DNA of 56,830 nt from Candidatus Gastranaerophilales bacterium (lineage in GTDB: Bacteria; Cyanobacteriota; Vampirovibrionia; Gastranaerophilales; Gastranaerophilaceae), in the NCBI GenBank assembly GCA_944327245.1, contig CALVHD010000011.1:1-56830 (forward strand), in the 5' to 3' direction. The translations under genes were made by a program, and so were the position numbers. The notes beneath the pieces are model-generated. The model made no database searches and was not told where the DNA came from. It was given only the letters and a program-made list of their open reading frames with translations. How positions within the stretch are numbered: the first letter of the stretch is position 1; each line of letters begins with the position of its first letter. Below are positions 1-9,270 of this stretch, one piece after another.

Positions 1-143
1 TGAAACGTCGCTGTGGTAAGGTATTCGCTCTGTCCGCCAGAGCTCAACGCTCTGCCGTCACGAGCTTCACACACCTAAGCCCCAAACTTCGCTCACTAAG
101 CCAAGTCTGGCTAAGTTCGCTTGTTTAGGGTTTTAAAAAAAAG
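1..143. other. GC-richer non-coding stretch at window edge
   Basis: I see no convincing gene here. The stretch is clearly richer in G+C than its surroundings and contains short inverted repeats, for example AGCCA/TGGCT around position 97-110 and CCTAA/TTAGG enclosing it. It could be the tail of a structured RNA or a dispersed repeat whose other copies lie outside the window. It directly abuts the terminator of the downstream minus-strand gene. Confidence 0.3.
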
Positions 144-166
144 GCCTTTTGAGTAATTCAAAAGGC
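144..166 (-). terminator. Rho-independent terminator of the prepilin-like gene
   Basis: Nine-base perfect inverted repeat (GCCTTTTGA, 5-nt loop, TCAAAAGGC). Read on the minus strand it is followed by a run of eight T, as expected for an intrinsic terminator. It lies 36 nt beyond the stop codon of the minus-strand gene. Confidence 0.85.
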
Positions 167-202
167 ACGATATCAAAACACAAAAAATAACATAAAATTT
201 GC

Positions 203-1963
203 TTATAGCTCAGTTACGCAACGAGCGGATTCTGCTGCAGATCTTTTCCAATATGTGGTATACCAGTTGTCATTTTCAAGTCGATACACATATACATCAT
301 TTCCTATTGGATATGCTTCGCTACTCCATATGTCATATACACTACAAGCACCATTAAAGCTGCCTCTACAGGCGTATGTTGCTATCGGGTCGCATTGTGC
401 TGCTATAGAGCCATTGTAATATTCTCCGCATAATTGTAGTCCTTTTGCTCCTTTGTTGTTAGAATACGCGCCCCAGTTTGCCATCTCTGACGTTGTAGGC
501 AATCTCCAAGTATATCCGCCGTAGTTATAATTTTTACAGATATAATCAGCAGCATACCAACTGCAAGCAGTTCTACCGCAGCCTGAATATCCGCCGCCAT
601 TTGCATTATCACAATTGGAAGCTGTAGATCCTTTCCAGCAGCAAAGATTTGTGCTGGTTGCACTACAGTTCGTATATGTATTTACTATATTAATTCCGCT
701 TGGAATTTTTAGAGTTGTGCTATCTCCCATATTTCTTCTTGTTATACAAAGATTTCCTATTAACATAAAATCACTGCCTTTACAAAACGTGCTTTCACAT
801 TTGCCGTTTTTAAGTACATAACCGTCATTGTTATCGCAAGCAAGGCATTTGTTTTCGTCGCAAGTTAAACATTCTGCTCCGAATTTAGCTTCGCAACTTT
901 TTTGCATTTCTGTAACACAGCGAGTAGAAAAAGCACTTAAATTACTGTCGTTTCCTTGGCTCCATTTTCCATTCATTAAATAATAATTTGAGGTTGCGTT
1001 CCAAATATGGTATGGATAACATTTGCCATCACTTGATCCTGAACAATTATTAATATTTGCGCAAAGTGCAGAAAGTTTACCAGATGTACTATCGCATAGT
1101 TGAAGTCCATTAGCTTTAAGGTCTATTGAGCTGTTTATCCAACCGGACATCTCTGACGTTGTAGCCAATCTCCAAGTATATCCGCCGTAGTTATAATTTT
1201 TACAGATATAATCAGCAGCATAATAGTCACATACGGTTCTGTTGCATCCTGAATATGTTCCACCATTTTCGTTATCGCAAGTATTTGTAGTATTTCCTTT
1301 CCAGCAGCAAAAATTTGAGTTGCTTGAGTTGCAAGTTGAACCTGTATTTACTATATTAATTCCATTTGGTATGGCTAGTTCGTCTGCATCACCCATGTTT
1401 TTCTTTGTTATGCATAGATTCCCAACTTGTATAAAATTATCGCCTGAACATGAAAAAGGTTCGCAATTGCTATTTTTAATAACATATCCGTTTATACAAG
1501 AAGTACATTCTTCTTTATTGCAACTTAAACAATTGCTATATTTATTATTACAAGCACTGCATTTATTTTTTTCATCTAAATAATATCCGTCAGCGCATGT
1601 TGAACATTTATCGGAATTGCATTCTATACAATGTTCTCCATATTCTTTATTACATTTTTTGCAAGTGCAAGTTGCATTATCTTTATATTCATTATCAGCA
1701 CAATTTAACCCAGTGCAAGATAAACAAAAGTTGCTTGTGCAAAGATTGCAATTAGGACCAAATTTTTCGCAGTCTGCTGTAATGTCAGAAATAGAATCGC
1801 CCCCTCTACCTATAATCTGAGTAGAAAATTTTTTAGTTATCAACGGTGCAAAAGCTGCGCTAATACATGAAATTACAATTAAGCTAATCAAGAGTTCAAC
1901 TAAACTGAATGCAGATTTTTTTTGAGTTTTTAGTAACATATTTATTAACTTTCGAATTAACAT
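203..1963 (-). CDS. Cysteine-rich prepilin-like surface protein with duplicated C-terminal domain
   Basis: The 586-residue product begins with a short basic leader and a class-III prepilin signal (KKSA then FSLVELL, with the conserved Glu at +5), so it is probably processed by a prepilin peptidase and exported through a type II/IV pilus-like system; Ala replaces the usual Gly at -1. Residues about 60-168 are packed with CxxC motifs resembling furin-like or Giardia VSP cysteine repeats. Two related domains of about 185 residues follow (about 169-353 and 396-586), each with a conserved YTWRL.TTSEM stretch and ending in RCVTE; this recalls the DUF1566/Fib_succ_major (FISUMP) lectin-like folds. 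A second CxxC segment separates them. Start uncertain: an in-frame ATG at 1939 would leave a 10-residue leader. Divergent from the XRE regulator at 2214, which may control it. Role in adhesion is inference. Confidence 0.75.
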   Translation of the reverse strand: MLIRKLINMLLKTQKKSAFSLVELLISLIVISCISAAFAPLITKKFSTQIIGRGGDSISDITADCEKFGPNCNLCTSNFCLSCTGLNCADNEYKDNATCTCKKCNKEYGEHCIECNSDKCSTCADGYYLDEKNKCSACNNKYSNCLSCNKEECTSCINGYVIKNSNCEPFSCSGDNFIQVGNLCITKKNMGDADELAIPNGINIVNTGSTCNSSNSNFCCWKGNTTNTCDNENGGTYSGCNRTVCDYYAADYICKNYNYGGYTWRLATTSEMSGWINSSIDLKANGLQLCDSTSGKLSALCANINNCSGSSDGKCYPYHIWNATSNYYLMNGKWSQGNDSNLSAFSTRCVTEMQKSCEAKFGAECLTCDENKCLACDNNDGYVLKNGKCESTFCKGSDFMLIGNLCITRRNMGDSTTLKIPSGINIVNTYTNCSATSTNLCCWKGSTASNCDNANGGGYSGCGRTACSWYAADYICKNYNYGGYTWRLPTTSEMANWGAYSNNKGAKGLQLCGEYYNGSIAAQCDPIATYACRGSFNGACSVYDIWSSEAYPIGNDVYVYRLENDNWYTTYWKRSAAESARCVTEL

Positions 1964-1996
1964 ATTAAATAAATTTTTATTTTTTTTATCTTTGAT

Positions 1997-2201
1997 TATG
2001 TTACCATAATATTACAAATTAATAAACATATACATCACCAAAATAATTTAAAATTTAGATTTCATTGGTAATACAGCATAGTATATCTTTTTTGCTTTCT
2101 TAATTTTTGTTAATAAATATGTTACCAAATATATTTGATAGTAACTTGATTATGGTTCATAATTTTATTGGCTAACCTTATCATATAAGTAACATACTTA
2201 T
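1997..2201. promoter_or_regulatory. Repeated TATGTTAC operator-like sites between divergent genes
   Basis: The 8-mer TATGTTAC occurs at 1997 and 2118 and as its complement GTAACATA at 2189. The middle copy belongs to a larger inverted repeat (GTTAC at 2121, GTAAC at 2141) around the palindrome CAAATATATTTG. The third overlaps the perfect arms ATAAGTA-ACA-TACTTAT at 2185-2201, just upstream of the XRE gene start. I infer binding sites for the adjacent regulator, with autoregulation and control of the prepilin-like gene. Confidence 0.45.
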
Positions 2202-2213
2202 TAAGGAAGTTAT

Positions 2214-2570
2214 ATGGATAAAGTATCCCTTGGAAGAAAAATAAAAGAAGCAAGACTTATAAAAGGCTTAACACAAGCTCAATTGGCTGAAATTGTTTCG
2301 CTTCATGAAAAGCATATTTCAAGAATTGAATCCGGAAAATATATGCCGACATTAGATAATATTATTAAAATTTTTGAAACTCTTGATATTGAATTTAAAA
2401 TGAGCAATTTAGATATAAAGAGTCCGGTTGAAAATAATGTTGTAAAAACGGAGCTTTTAAAATTTATTAATAATTCTTCGGAAAATGAGCTTGAATTTTA
2501 TTTAATGCTTTTAAAGCAAGCGCAAAAAGGACTTGCAAAATATAAATCAACAATAGTAAGCCATTTATAG
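2214..2570 (+). CDS. XRE-family HTH transcriptional regulator
   Basis: 118 residues. Residues 5-60 form a Cro/C1-type helix-turn-helix (LGRKIKEAR then GLTQAQLAEIV, HISRIESGK, PTLDNIIKIF), the standard XRE DNA-binding domain. The C-terminal half is a short unassigned segment, perhaps for dimerisation. The ATG has a good ribosome binding site (AAGGAAG, 2203-2209). The gene is divergent from the cysteine-rich prepilin gene with repeated TATGTTAC sites between them, so local and autogenous regulation is likely. Its stop codon directly abuts the stop codon of the convergent gene (2565-2570). Confidence 0.85.
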   Translation: MDKVSLGRKIKEARLIKGLTQAQLAEIVSLHEKHISRIESGKYMPTLDNIIKIFETLDIEFKMSNLDIKSPVENNVVKTELLKFINNSSENELEFYLMLLKQAQKGLAKYKSTIVSHL

Positions 2571-2879
2571 TTCAATATCTTCCCAATCACCCATAGAGCG
2601 TAATTGTTTTTCTTTAATTCTGTGAACTGTTGCGTCAACAAGAAGATCAAATGATTTAAAATCTTTTATTTTTGGTGAAAATTCCTTAATTAGGGTATCT
2701 CTTACCATTTTTTCAAGTTTTTCGTTATCTTTATTTATATCTTTATTATCTTCAGGAATAAGATAGTCTATATATCTTGAGCCGATTTTATAATCTTGAA
2801 ATTGTGAAAACATGGTCCATTTTAATTTTGGACTTAAATCTTTTAATTTTCTCACAATTTTAAAGTTTTTAAAATTCAT
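2565..2879 (-). CDS. Conserved-looking hypothetical protein
   Basis: I do not recognise this 104-residue, highly charged protein; it has no signal peptide or membrane segment. I place the start at the ATG at 2879 because it follows a good AAGAGG ribosome binding site 6 nt upstream, whereas the in-frame ATG at 2906 has none. It begins MNFKNFKIVRKLKDLSP and ends in a charged helical segment (VHRIKEKQLRSMGDWEDIEL). Tail-to-tail with the XRE regulator, the two stop codons back to back. The length and pairing with a regulator would fit a toxin-antitoxin-like module, but no toxin family motif is visible. Confidence 0.6.
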   Translation of the reverse strand: MNFKNFKIVRKLKDLSPKLKWTMFSQFQDYKIGSRYIDYLIPEDNKDINKDNEKLEKMVRDTLIKEFSPKIKDFKSFDLLVDATVHRIKEKQLRSMGDWEDIEL

Positions 2880-3050
2880 TTTTGACCTCTTATTTGATTT
2901 TGTCATGGTATTGTTGATTATTTAAAGTCAACTGAATAAATAAAATGATAAATAATTATTCACATGTTTACAAAAGTTTACTTTATTAAATTATATAGTA
3001 TTTTTTGGATTTTGCAAAGAATTAATATTTTTCTTTAATTGTTTGTGTTG

Positions 3051-3079
3051 TTTACACTAAATTTGAATTTATGTAAAAT
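3051..3079 (+). promoter_or_regulatory. Candidate sigma-70 promoter of ftsZ
   Basis: TTTACA at 3051-3056, a 17-nt spacer and TAAAAT at 3074-3079. It lies about 90 nt upstream of the ftsZ GTG, giving a moderately long leader. It is the best-spaced match in the 287-bp gap before ftsZ, which otherwise shows only AT-rich sequence. Confidence 0.5.
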
Positions 3080-3166
3080 TTGATACATACTTTTATTAGA
3101 TTTTCTTTACATCTAAAAATTTTTAAAATATAGTAAAAATAAAAGTAAATTTAAGAGGGCCAATAA

Positions 3167-4366
3167 GTGGATAAGTTCAAATTAGATAATTATGACAGAC
3201 AACCTGCAGAATATCCGAGATATTCAACAAACGCTAATATTAAAGTAGTCGGTGTTGGCGGCGGCGGCGGCAATGCAGTTAACAGAATGATTGCTTCCGG
3301 CTTAAGCGGTGTTGAGTTTTGGGCAATGAATACCGATGCACAGGTTCTTGAAATGTCCAGTGCCCCAAGAAAAGTTCAACTTGGAACTAAATTAACTAAC
3401 GGTCTTGGTGCAGGCGGAAATCCTTCAGTTGGCGAAAAGGCTGCAGAAGAATCAAGAGAAGATATAACAGTTGCACTGGATAGCGCTGATATGGTTTTTG
3501 TTACAGCAGGTATGGGCGGAGGAACAGGTACCGGTGCTGCTCCTGTTGTTGCCAAAATTGCAAAAGAAATGGGCGCTTTAACTATCGGTGTTGTTACTAA
3601 ACCTTTTAAATTTGAAGGTAAAAAAAGATTAGCTCAAGCACTTCAAGGGCTTGAAAAATTAAAAGAAAATGTTGATGCATTAATTGTTATTCCCAACGAC
3701 AAATTAATGGAAGTAGTTGAAAGAAGAACAACTTTTAAAGATGCTTTCTCTGTTGTAGATGAAGTTCTTTTGTGTGGTGTTCAAGGTATTTCAGATATTA
3801 TCCTTGTTGGTGGTTTAATTAACGTTGACTTTGCCGATGTTAAGACAATTATGCAATCATCAGGCTCAGCTTTAATGGGTATCGGTAAATCATCAGGTGA
3901 AGGCAGAGCAATGGAGGCTGCTAAACTTGCAATAGATTCTAAACTGCTTGAAACATCGATTAACGGTGCTACAGGTATTATCATGAATGTTACTGGCGGT
4001 CCTGATATGACTTTATTTGAAGTAAATGAAGCTGCAAATGTAATCCATGATGCAGTTGCTGATGATGCCGATGTAATTTTTGGTGCTGTTGTTGATGATA
4101 GAATTCAAGGTGAAATTCAAATTACAATCATTGCAACGGGCTTTGAGCTTAAAAATGGCGAAGTTTCTGCGCCAAATACCGCAGATAACAAATTATCAGC
4201 AGCAGGATTATTTGGCGGATTTTCTTCATCAGGAATGAATGCTTCTTCTTCATTCCCGTTTGGAATGCCTTCTAACACTGAAGAAAAACAACGTGAGCAA
4301 TCTGCTCCATCTTCATCAAGTTCATTAGATATTCCGGAATTTTTAAATCCGAAAAACAGATTATAA
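3167..4366 (+). CDS. ftsZ: Cell division protein FtsZ
   Basis: 399-residue tubulin-like GTPase that polymerises into the cytokinetic Z-ring. The nucleotide-binding G-rich loop is at residues 30-38 (GGGGGNAVN region) and the tubulin signature GGGTGTG at 118-124. The T7 synergy loop NVDFADV (219-225) supplies the catalytic Asp for the neighbouring subunit. A variable Ser/Asn-rich linker (about 330-385) leads to the conserved C-terminal peptide [12 protein letters not shown], which binds FtsA/SepF; a SepF gene is present at 29505. The start is a GTG preceded by AGAGGG. It is monocistronic here, bounded by a strong terminator, and not next to ftsA/ftsQ. Confidence 0.98.
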   Translation: MDKFKLDNYDRQPAEYPRYSTNANIKVVGVGGGGGNAVNRMIASGLSGVEFWAMNTDAQVLEMSSAPRKVQLGTKLTNGLGAGGNPSVGEKAAEESREDITVALDSADMVFVTAGMGGGTGTGAAPVVAKIAKEMGALTIGVVTKPFKFEGKKRLAQALQGLEKLKENVDALIVIPNDKLMEVVERRTTFKDAFSVVDEVLLCGVQGISDIILVGGLINVDFADVKTIMQSSGSALMGIGKSSGEGRAMEAAKLAIDSKLLETSINGATGIIMNVTGGPDMTLFEVNEAANVIHDAVADDADVIFGAVVDDRIQGEIQITIIATGFELKNGEVSAPNTADNKLSAAGLFGGFSSSGMNASSSFPFGMPSNTEEKQREQSAPSSSSSLDIPEFLNPKNRL

Positions 4367-4384
4367 ATTTAATAACTTAAAAAT

Positions 4385-4417
4385 ATGACTCTCAAATTTG
4401 AGAGTCATATTTTTTTC
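4385..4417 (+). terminator. Rho-independent terminator after ftsZ
   Basis: Perfect palindrome TATGACTCTCAAA/TTTGAGAGTCATA (4385-4410) followed by a run of T. It starts 19 nt beyond the ftsZ stop codon, and it separates ftsZ from the cyclase gene. Confidence 0.9.
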
Positions 4418-4452
4418 TTTTTATTTTGAATAAAGTATAATAAAATAAAAGT

Positions 4453-6399
4453 ATGGAGTTAAAACAAAAGAGTATAAAATTTTTATTTCTAGTGTTTGCT
4501 TTTATATTCGTTGTGATATATTTTTCGCTTGCGCAATTTTCGCAAGCAAAGTCTTATAATTTTTTATATAAATTAACTCTTAAAAATAAAATTCCCTCTT
4601 CTGATGTTGTTTTGATTGCCATTGATGATAAATCGCTTCATGAAATAGGAAGATGGCCTTGGAAAAGGGAATATTATCTTGAAATATTTGATTATCTTCA
4701 AACATATACAAAAGCAAAGGTTATGGGCTATGATGGGCTTATAATGGCTCCGGATTTAGAGTATCCTTTGAGTGATAAAAAGTTCTTTTCTTCAATAGAT
4801 AAATTTAAAAATTTAACAACGGGTGTTGCTTTTTCTTACGATGACTTTGAAAATAATATTGATAAAAATAATTATGATAAGCTGCTCAAAGAAAAATCAG
4901 ATGTGGTAATAATTGATAAAAGAACTAAAAACAAAGTAAAAAGTGATTTTAAGAGTTTTACTGCTCTGCAAAATGAGTATTTTAAAAATGTTAATTCAAT
5001 AGGTTTTGTTAATGTTCCGACAGATTCAGACGGATATATAAGGCAAATTGCGCAATTAATTGATTATAAGGGTACGATATATCCTTCTATGTCTTTTTTA
5101 ATGTATAGTAAATATACCGGAATTAAGGAGTTCATTTTATCAGATAATTATATTTTTGGTTTTTCAGATAAATATACTCTTAAAATTCCTGTTGAAAATA
5201 AAAAAGGGATGACGCTAAATTATATTTGTTATTATGATTTAGAAGATATTAATTATTCGCATAAAAAATATAGTGCATTTGATGTTATCAATTCTTATAG
5301 AGCAATAAAACAAGGTAAAAAGCCTATATTAGACCCATCGGTTTTTGATAATAAATTTGTTTTTATCGGAGCGAATGCAAATGCTCAAGCATTGAATGAT
5401 ATTGCAAGAACTCCGACAAGCGAAACTTTTTCAGGTCTTGATATTCAAGCAACAAATTTTGATAATTTGCTGTCAAATCGTTTTTTTAGAATGTCGAGTC
5501 CTTTATATAATTTCATTATTTGTTTATTTGTCTTTATTTTGGTTTTTGTTTTGATAAATACTATGCCAATTATTGGCGCATTATTATCTTGTACTACTAT
5601 AATGCTGTTATATATGTTTTTTGCAATATTTATGTATTATAACAGAATTGCAATAAGTGTTATTTTGCCTTTGGTTTTTGTTGTTGTTTCAATAGCTTGT
5701 GCTTATTCATACAGATATTTAATGGAGGATAACAAAAAATTAAAAATTCAAAAAGTGATGGGTAAATATTTGTCTTATGATGTTATGCAAAATGTTGTTA
5801 AAAATATTGATAATATTTCTCTTGGCGGCAAAAGAGCAGACATAACCGTACTTTTTGCAGATATTAGAAACTTTACTTCTATATCTGAATCTATGGATGC
5901 TGACAGTGTTTCTGTGATTTTAAATGAATATTTTTCTGCGCTTGTTCCTATAATTGAAGAATATAACGGCGTATTAAATAAGTTTATGGGAGATGCTGTT
6001 TTGGCTATTTTTGGTGAACCAAAAAAGAGTGATAACCACGCGCTTGATGCGGTCAGATGTGCAGATAAAATGCTAAGAAAGGTTAAATATCTTCAAGAAA
6101 AATGGCTGGAAGAAGGTAAACCCAGAATTGAGATTGGAATAGGAATTTCATCAGGCGAAGCTTTTATAGGTAATATTGGCTCTCAAGAACGTCTTGAATA
6201 TACTGTAATAGGTGATACCGTAAATACGGCAAGCAGAATTGAAAATTATAATAAAGTATATAGAACTAATTTTTTAATAAGTGAATCAACTTATGAAAAA
6301 GTGAAAGATTATGTTGATGTAATAATAATTAAAAATGTTGTTATAAGAGGAAAAGCCAATAAAATTAATTTATATGAAGTTATCAGGTTGATTTATTAG
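4453..6399 (+). CDS. CHASE2-domain membrane adenylate cyclase
   Basis: 648-residue class III nucleotide cyclase. One N-terminal membrane helix (about 9-28), an extracytoplasmic CHASE2 sensor region (about 45-340, with IDDKSLHEIGRWPW near its start), a cluster of about three membrane helices (about 350-425), then a cytoplasmic cyclase domain (about 455-645). Metal-binding Asp470 (FADIRNFT) and Asp514 (KFMGDAV) are present. Lys510 and Asp588 (IGDTVN) match the adenine-selecting pair, and Arg595 (NTASR) the transition-state Arg, so ATP-to-cAMP activity is likely. It lacks a clear Shine-Dalgarno site, and TATAAT/TAAAAT at 4436-4446 lies 6-11 nt before the ATG, suggesting a nearly leaderless mRNA. 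It is followed 9 nt later by recG, probably co-transcribed. Confidence 0.92.
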   Translation: MELKQKSIKFLFLVFAFIFVVIYFSLAQFSQAKSYNFLYKLTLKNKIPSSDVVLIAIDDKSLHEIGRWPWKREYYLEIFDYLQTYTKAKVMGYDGLIMAPDLEYPLSDKKFFSSIDKFKNLTTGVAFSYDDFENNIDKNNYDKLLKEKSDVVIIDKRTKNKVKSDFKSFTALQNEYFKNVNSIGFVNVPTDSDGYIRQIAQLIDYKGTIYPSMSFLMYSKYTGIKEFILSDNYIFGFSDKYTLKIPVENKKGMTLNYICYYDLEDINYSHKKYSAFDVINSYRAIKQGKKPILDPSVFDNKFVFIGANANAQALNDIARTPTSETFSGLDIQATNFDNLLSNRFFRMSSPLYNFIICLFVFILVFVLINTMPIIGALLSCTTIMLLYMFFAIFMYYNRIAISVILPLVFVVVSIACAYSYRYLMEDNKKLKIQKVMGKYLSYDVMQNVVKNIDNISLGGKRADITVLFADIRNFTSISESMDADSVSVILNEYFSALVPIIEEYNGVLNKFMGDAVLAIFGEPKKSDNHALDAVRCADKMLRKVKYLQEKWLEEGKPRIEIGIGISSGEAFIGNIGSQERLEYTVIGDTVNTASRIENYNKVYRTNFLISESTYEKVKDYVDVIIIKNVVIRGKANKINLYEVIRLIY

Positions 6400-6408
6400 G
6401 AAGAAAAA

Positions 6409-8799
6409 TTGAGCTTTGATGAAATATATGAAAAAATAAAACAGGCAATAACGCTTGAAGTTAAATATCAATACATAGATTTTGACGGAAGGAAGATGAA
6501 TTTTTCAAAATTTATGATTGGTATATTAAATCAGGTTTTAAAAAATATCAATAAAATTGAAAAACAAAATATTCTTTATCTTATAAATCTTTTTGAGTCT
6601 TATCATATTGATAGTGTTAACAATAGAAAATATACAATTGATAAAACGCTTGAAACCTTTGCCCGTTTAAGAAAATTGATTAAACCCAAAAAGGAAAAAC
6701 AAACAGAAGAAACAGAAAAACAATTCCAAGATGAAATAGAAGATATTGATGTTGCTTATGTTAAGGGGGTTGGTCCAGTAATAGCCAAAATGTTCAATAA
6801 AATGAACATTTTTAAAGTAAAAGACTTGATTGAGTATTATCCAAGAAAATATATTAATTATGTGGGTCAGAAGAAAATCAAAGATTTAAAATATGGCGAA
6901 ACTGTTTCATTTTTTGCAACTATAATAAAAGTTGCTCATAGAACAACAAAAAATAAGCTGACTATTTTTACTGTTTATGTAAAAGATTCAACCGGCGTTA
7001 TGCCGATTAATTTTTTTATTAAAACAGATAATCGAAGATTGATTGAGCATTATAAAAAAATGTATCCGATTAATTCAAGTGTTATGGTGTTGGGAAAGGT
7101 TAAATTTGATGATTACTTATCAGCTACAACAATAGAAAAAGCTCAAATTCAGATATTGGGTCAAGGAGAGGCTCTTGAATTTAATAAAAATTTGATAATG
7201 CCTGTTTATCCTTTGATTGAGGGTCTAAATCCAAAAACATTAATAAACGCAATAAATAATGCCTTAGTTAAATTTCAAGATAAAATAGTTGAACCTTTAC
7301 CAAGATATATTATTGATGAATTAAATTTAGAAGATAAAAAATCGGCCATTTTTGATATGCATAATCCAAAAAGTCAGGAACAGATTGACAGAGCCAGATA
7401 TAGGCTTGTTTTTGAAGAATTTTTTTCAATGCAATTAAATTTGGCGCTTTTAAGAAAGGAAAATCAAAAAAATAAAACAATAAGGCTTAGTGTTAAAGAA
7501 AATGGTTTAGTTGATAAATTCATTAAAAATCTGCCTTTTGAATTAACAAATGCGCAAAAAAATGCCTTAGATGAAATTATGCAGGATTTGAATTCTGAAA
7601 TTCCTATGCAAAGGCTTTTACAAGGAGATGTGGGTTCAGGAAAAACAGTAGTCGCGGCAATTATTTTGCTTTGTGCAATTGAAAACGGATACCAAGGGGC
7701 AATTATGGCGCCGACTGAAATTTTAGCCATTCAACACTATAAAAATTTTTCAAATTGGTTGACTCCGCTGGGGCTTAGTGTTGGTTTGTTTACAGGTAAA
7801 AACAGTGCAAAATTAAGAAAAGAGATGCTGGCTAATTTAAAAAACGGCCAAATTCATGTTGCTGTTGGAACACATGCGCTTATCCAAGAGGGAGTTGAAT
7901 TTCAGAATTTGGGTGCGATTGTAATAGATGAACAACACAGGTTTGGCGTTAAACAAAGAAATGCACTTTTAAATAAGGGTAAAATGCCTCAAATGCTTAA
8001 TATGACAGCAACACCAATTCCAAGAACTTTGGCATTAACTTTATGCGGAGATTTGGATGTTAGTGTTATTGATGAATTGCCAAAAGGAAGAAAGCCCATT
8101 ATAACAACTCTTGGCGGAGTTAGTGAAAGAAAAAGAATATATGATTTAATAAAAAAAGAAATTTTCTTTAAACACCAAGCATATATCGTCTATCCTTTAA
8201 TTGATGAATCTGAGGCAATTAGCGCAAAAGCGGCAACATTGGAAGCTCAAAAACTCCAAGAGGGTGAATTTAGCCAATATAAGGTGGGTTTATTGCATGG
8301 CAAAATGTCAAATATTGAAAAAGACGAGGTTATGAATGATTTTAAAAACGGAAAGTATGATATTCTTGTTGCAACCACTGTTGTTGAAGTTGGTGTAGAT
8401 AACCCAAATGCAACGGTTATTGTTATAGAAAACGCTGAAAGGTTTGGTTTATCTCAATTGCATCAATTAAGAGGCAGGGTTGGAAGGAGTGAAAATCAAT
8501 CATATTGCGCTTTAATAACTCAAGGAAGTTCTGAAGTCAAAAATAGGCTTTCAATTATGACAAAAACAAATAATGGTTTTGTCATTTCTCAAAAGGATCT
8601 TGAATTAAGAGGTCCGGGGGAGTTTTTAGGCACAAGACAGTCGGGTTTGCCTGATTTTAAGCTTGCAGACATTGTTCAAGATTCTGATATTTTAGAATTA
8701 GCAAGAAAATATGCTGTTGATTTTGCTCAAAAACAAAACATAAATGATTATCCGATTTTGAAAAATGAAGTTGAATCAAATAATCTTTTTAGAGGCTAA
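6409..8799 (+). CDS. recG: ATP-dependent DNA helicase RecG
   Basis: 796-residue superfamily 2 helicase that regresses stalled forks and branch-migrates recombination intermediates. An N-terminal extension of about 115 residues precedes the helix-hairpin-like [14 protein letters not shown] segment and the OB-fold wedge domain (about 140-330). Helicase motifs follow: Walker A GDVGSGKT (406-413), DEQH box 507-510, TATPIPRT, and the motif V/VI region ending [11 protein letters not shown], then the RecG-type C-terminal segment [15 protein letters not shown]. The start is TTG at 6409, preceded by AGGAAG and 9 nt after the cyclase stop. The length exceeds the usual ~680-700 residues because of the N-terminal extension. 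It overlaps the convergent fliN stop by 4 bp. Confidence 0.96.
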   Translation: MSFDEIYEKIKQAITLEVKYQYIDFDGRKMNFSKFMIGILNQVLKNINKIEKQNILYLINLFESYHIDSVNNRKYTIDKTLETFARLRKLIKPKKEKQTEETEKQFQDEIEDIDVAYVKGVGPVIAKMFNKMNIFKVKDLIEYYPRKYINYVGQKKIKDLKYGETVSFFATIIKVAHRTTKNKLTIFTVYVKDSTGVMPINFFIKTDNRRLIEHYKKMYPINSSVMVLGKVKFDDYLSATTIEKAQIQILGQGEALEFNKNLIMPVYPLIEGLNPKTLINAINNALVKFQDKIVEPLPRYIIDELNLEDKKSAIFDMHNPKSQEQIDRARYRLVFEEFFSMQLNLALLRKENQKNKTIRLSVKENGLVDKFIKNLPFELTNAQKNALDEIMQDLNSEIPMQRLLQGDVGSGKTVVAAIILLCAIENGYQGAIMAPTEILAIQHYKNFSNWLTPLGLSVGLFTGKNSAKLRKEMLANLKNGQIHVAVGTHALIQEGVEFQNLGAIVIDEQHRFGVKQRNALLNKGKMPQMLNMTATPIPRTLALTLCGDLDVSVIDELPKGRKPIITTLGGVSERKRIYDLIKKEIFFKHQAYIVYPLIDESEAISAKAATLEAQKLQEGEFSQYKVGLLHGKMSNIEKDEVMNDFKNGKYDILVATTVVEVGVDNPNATVIVIENAERFGLSQLHQLRGRVGRSENQSYCALITQGSSEVKNRLSIMTKTNNGFVISQKDLELRGPGEFLGTRQSGLPDFKLADIVQDSDILELARKYAVDFAQKQNINDYPILKNEVESNNLFRG

Positions 8800-9260
8800 G
8801 TTATTGTTTTGACAATGTTTGTGGAAGTAACCCTGACGCCAAATTTATCTTCTATGACAATTACTTCCCCTTTTGCAACCAGTTTTTGATTTACAAAAAT
8901 TTCAACTTGTTCGCCTGCAATTTTATTTAATTCAACAATTGAGCCTTTTTCAAGCTCCATTATTTCTTTTATGGATGATTTTGTTCTTCCTAATTCAACG
9001 CTTATATGCATTGGAATATCAAGCATAATATCAAGATTTTTCTTGATTGCGTGGTTAACTGTTATATCTTCAAATTCTTGAAATTTTACGGGTCTTACAG
9101 TTACCAGTTGGCTATTGGAGGTCTTTTCATCTTTTTCGATTTCCAAATGCAAATTTTTTTCAACCTCAATTTCATTATCAATTTTTTCTGTTGATAAGTT
9201 TTCTTCATTTATTTTCGAAGTTGAATTTTCGTTATTAATGTTGTCTTTATTTTCTTCCAT
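8796..9260 (-). CDS. fliN: Flagellar motor switch protein FliN
   Basis: 154 residues. An acidic, Asn/Glu-rich N-terminal half (about 1-65) precedes a SpoA/FliN domain (about 68-150) with the typical sequence [15 protein letters not shown], then a GSIVELNK segment and [13 protein letters not shown]. FliN forms the bottom of the cytoplasmic C-ring and takes part in rotor switching and delivery of export cargo. It sits directly behind fliL (10-nt gap) on the same strand, a standard flagellar pairing. The extended acidic N-terminus recalls FliY-type proteins, but there is no CheC phosphatase domain. Confidence 0.92.
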   Translation of the reverse strand: MEENKDNINNENSTSKINEENLSTEKIDNEIEVEKNLHLEIEKDEKTSNSQLVTVRPVKFQEFEDITVNHAIKKNLDIMLDIPMHISVELGRTKSSIKEIMELEKGSIVELNKIAGEQVEIFVNQKLVAKGEVIVIEDKFGVRVTSTNIVKTIT

Positions 9261-9270
9261 CTTTTGATAC

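Noticed and set aside
2565-2879. Type II toxin paired with the XRE regulator
   Set aside because: The two genes are convergent, not in one operon, and no toxin family motif is visible.
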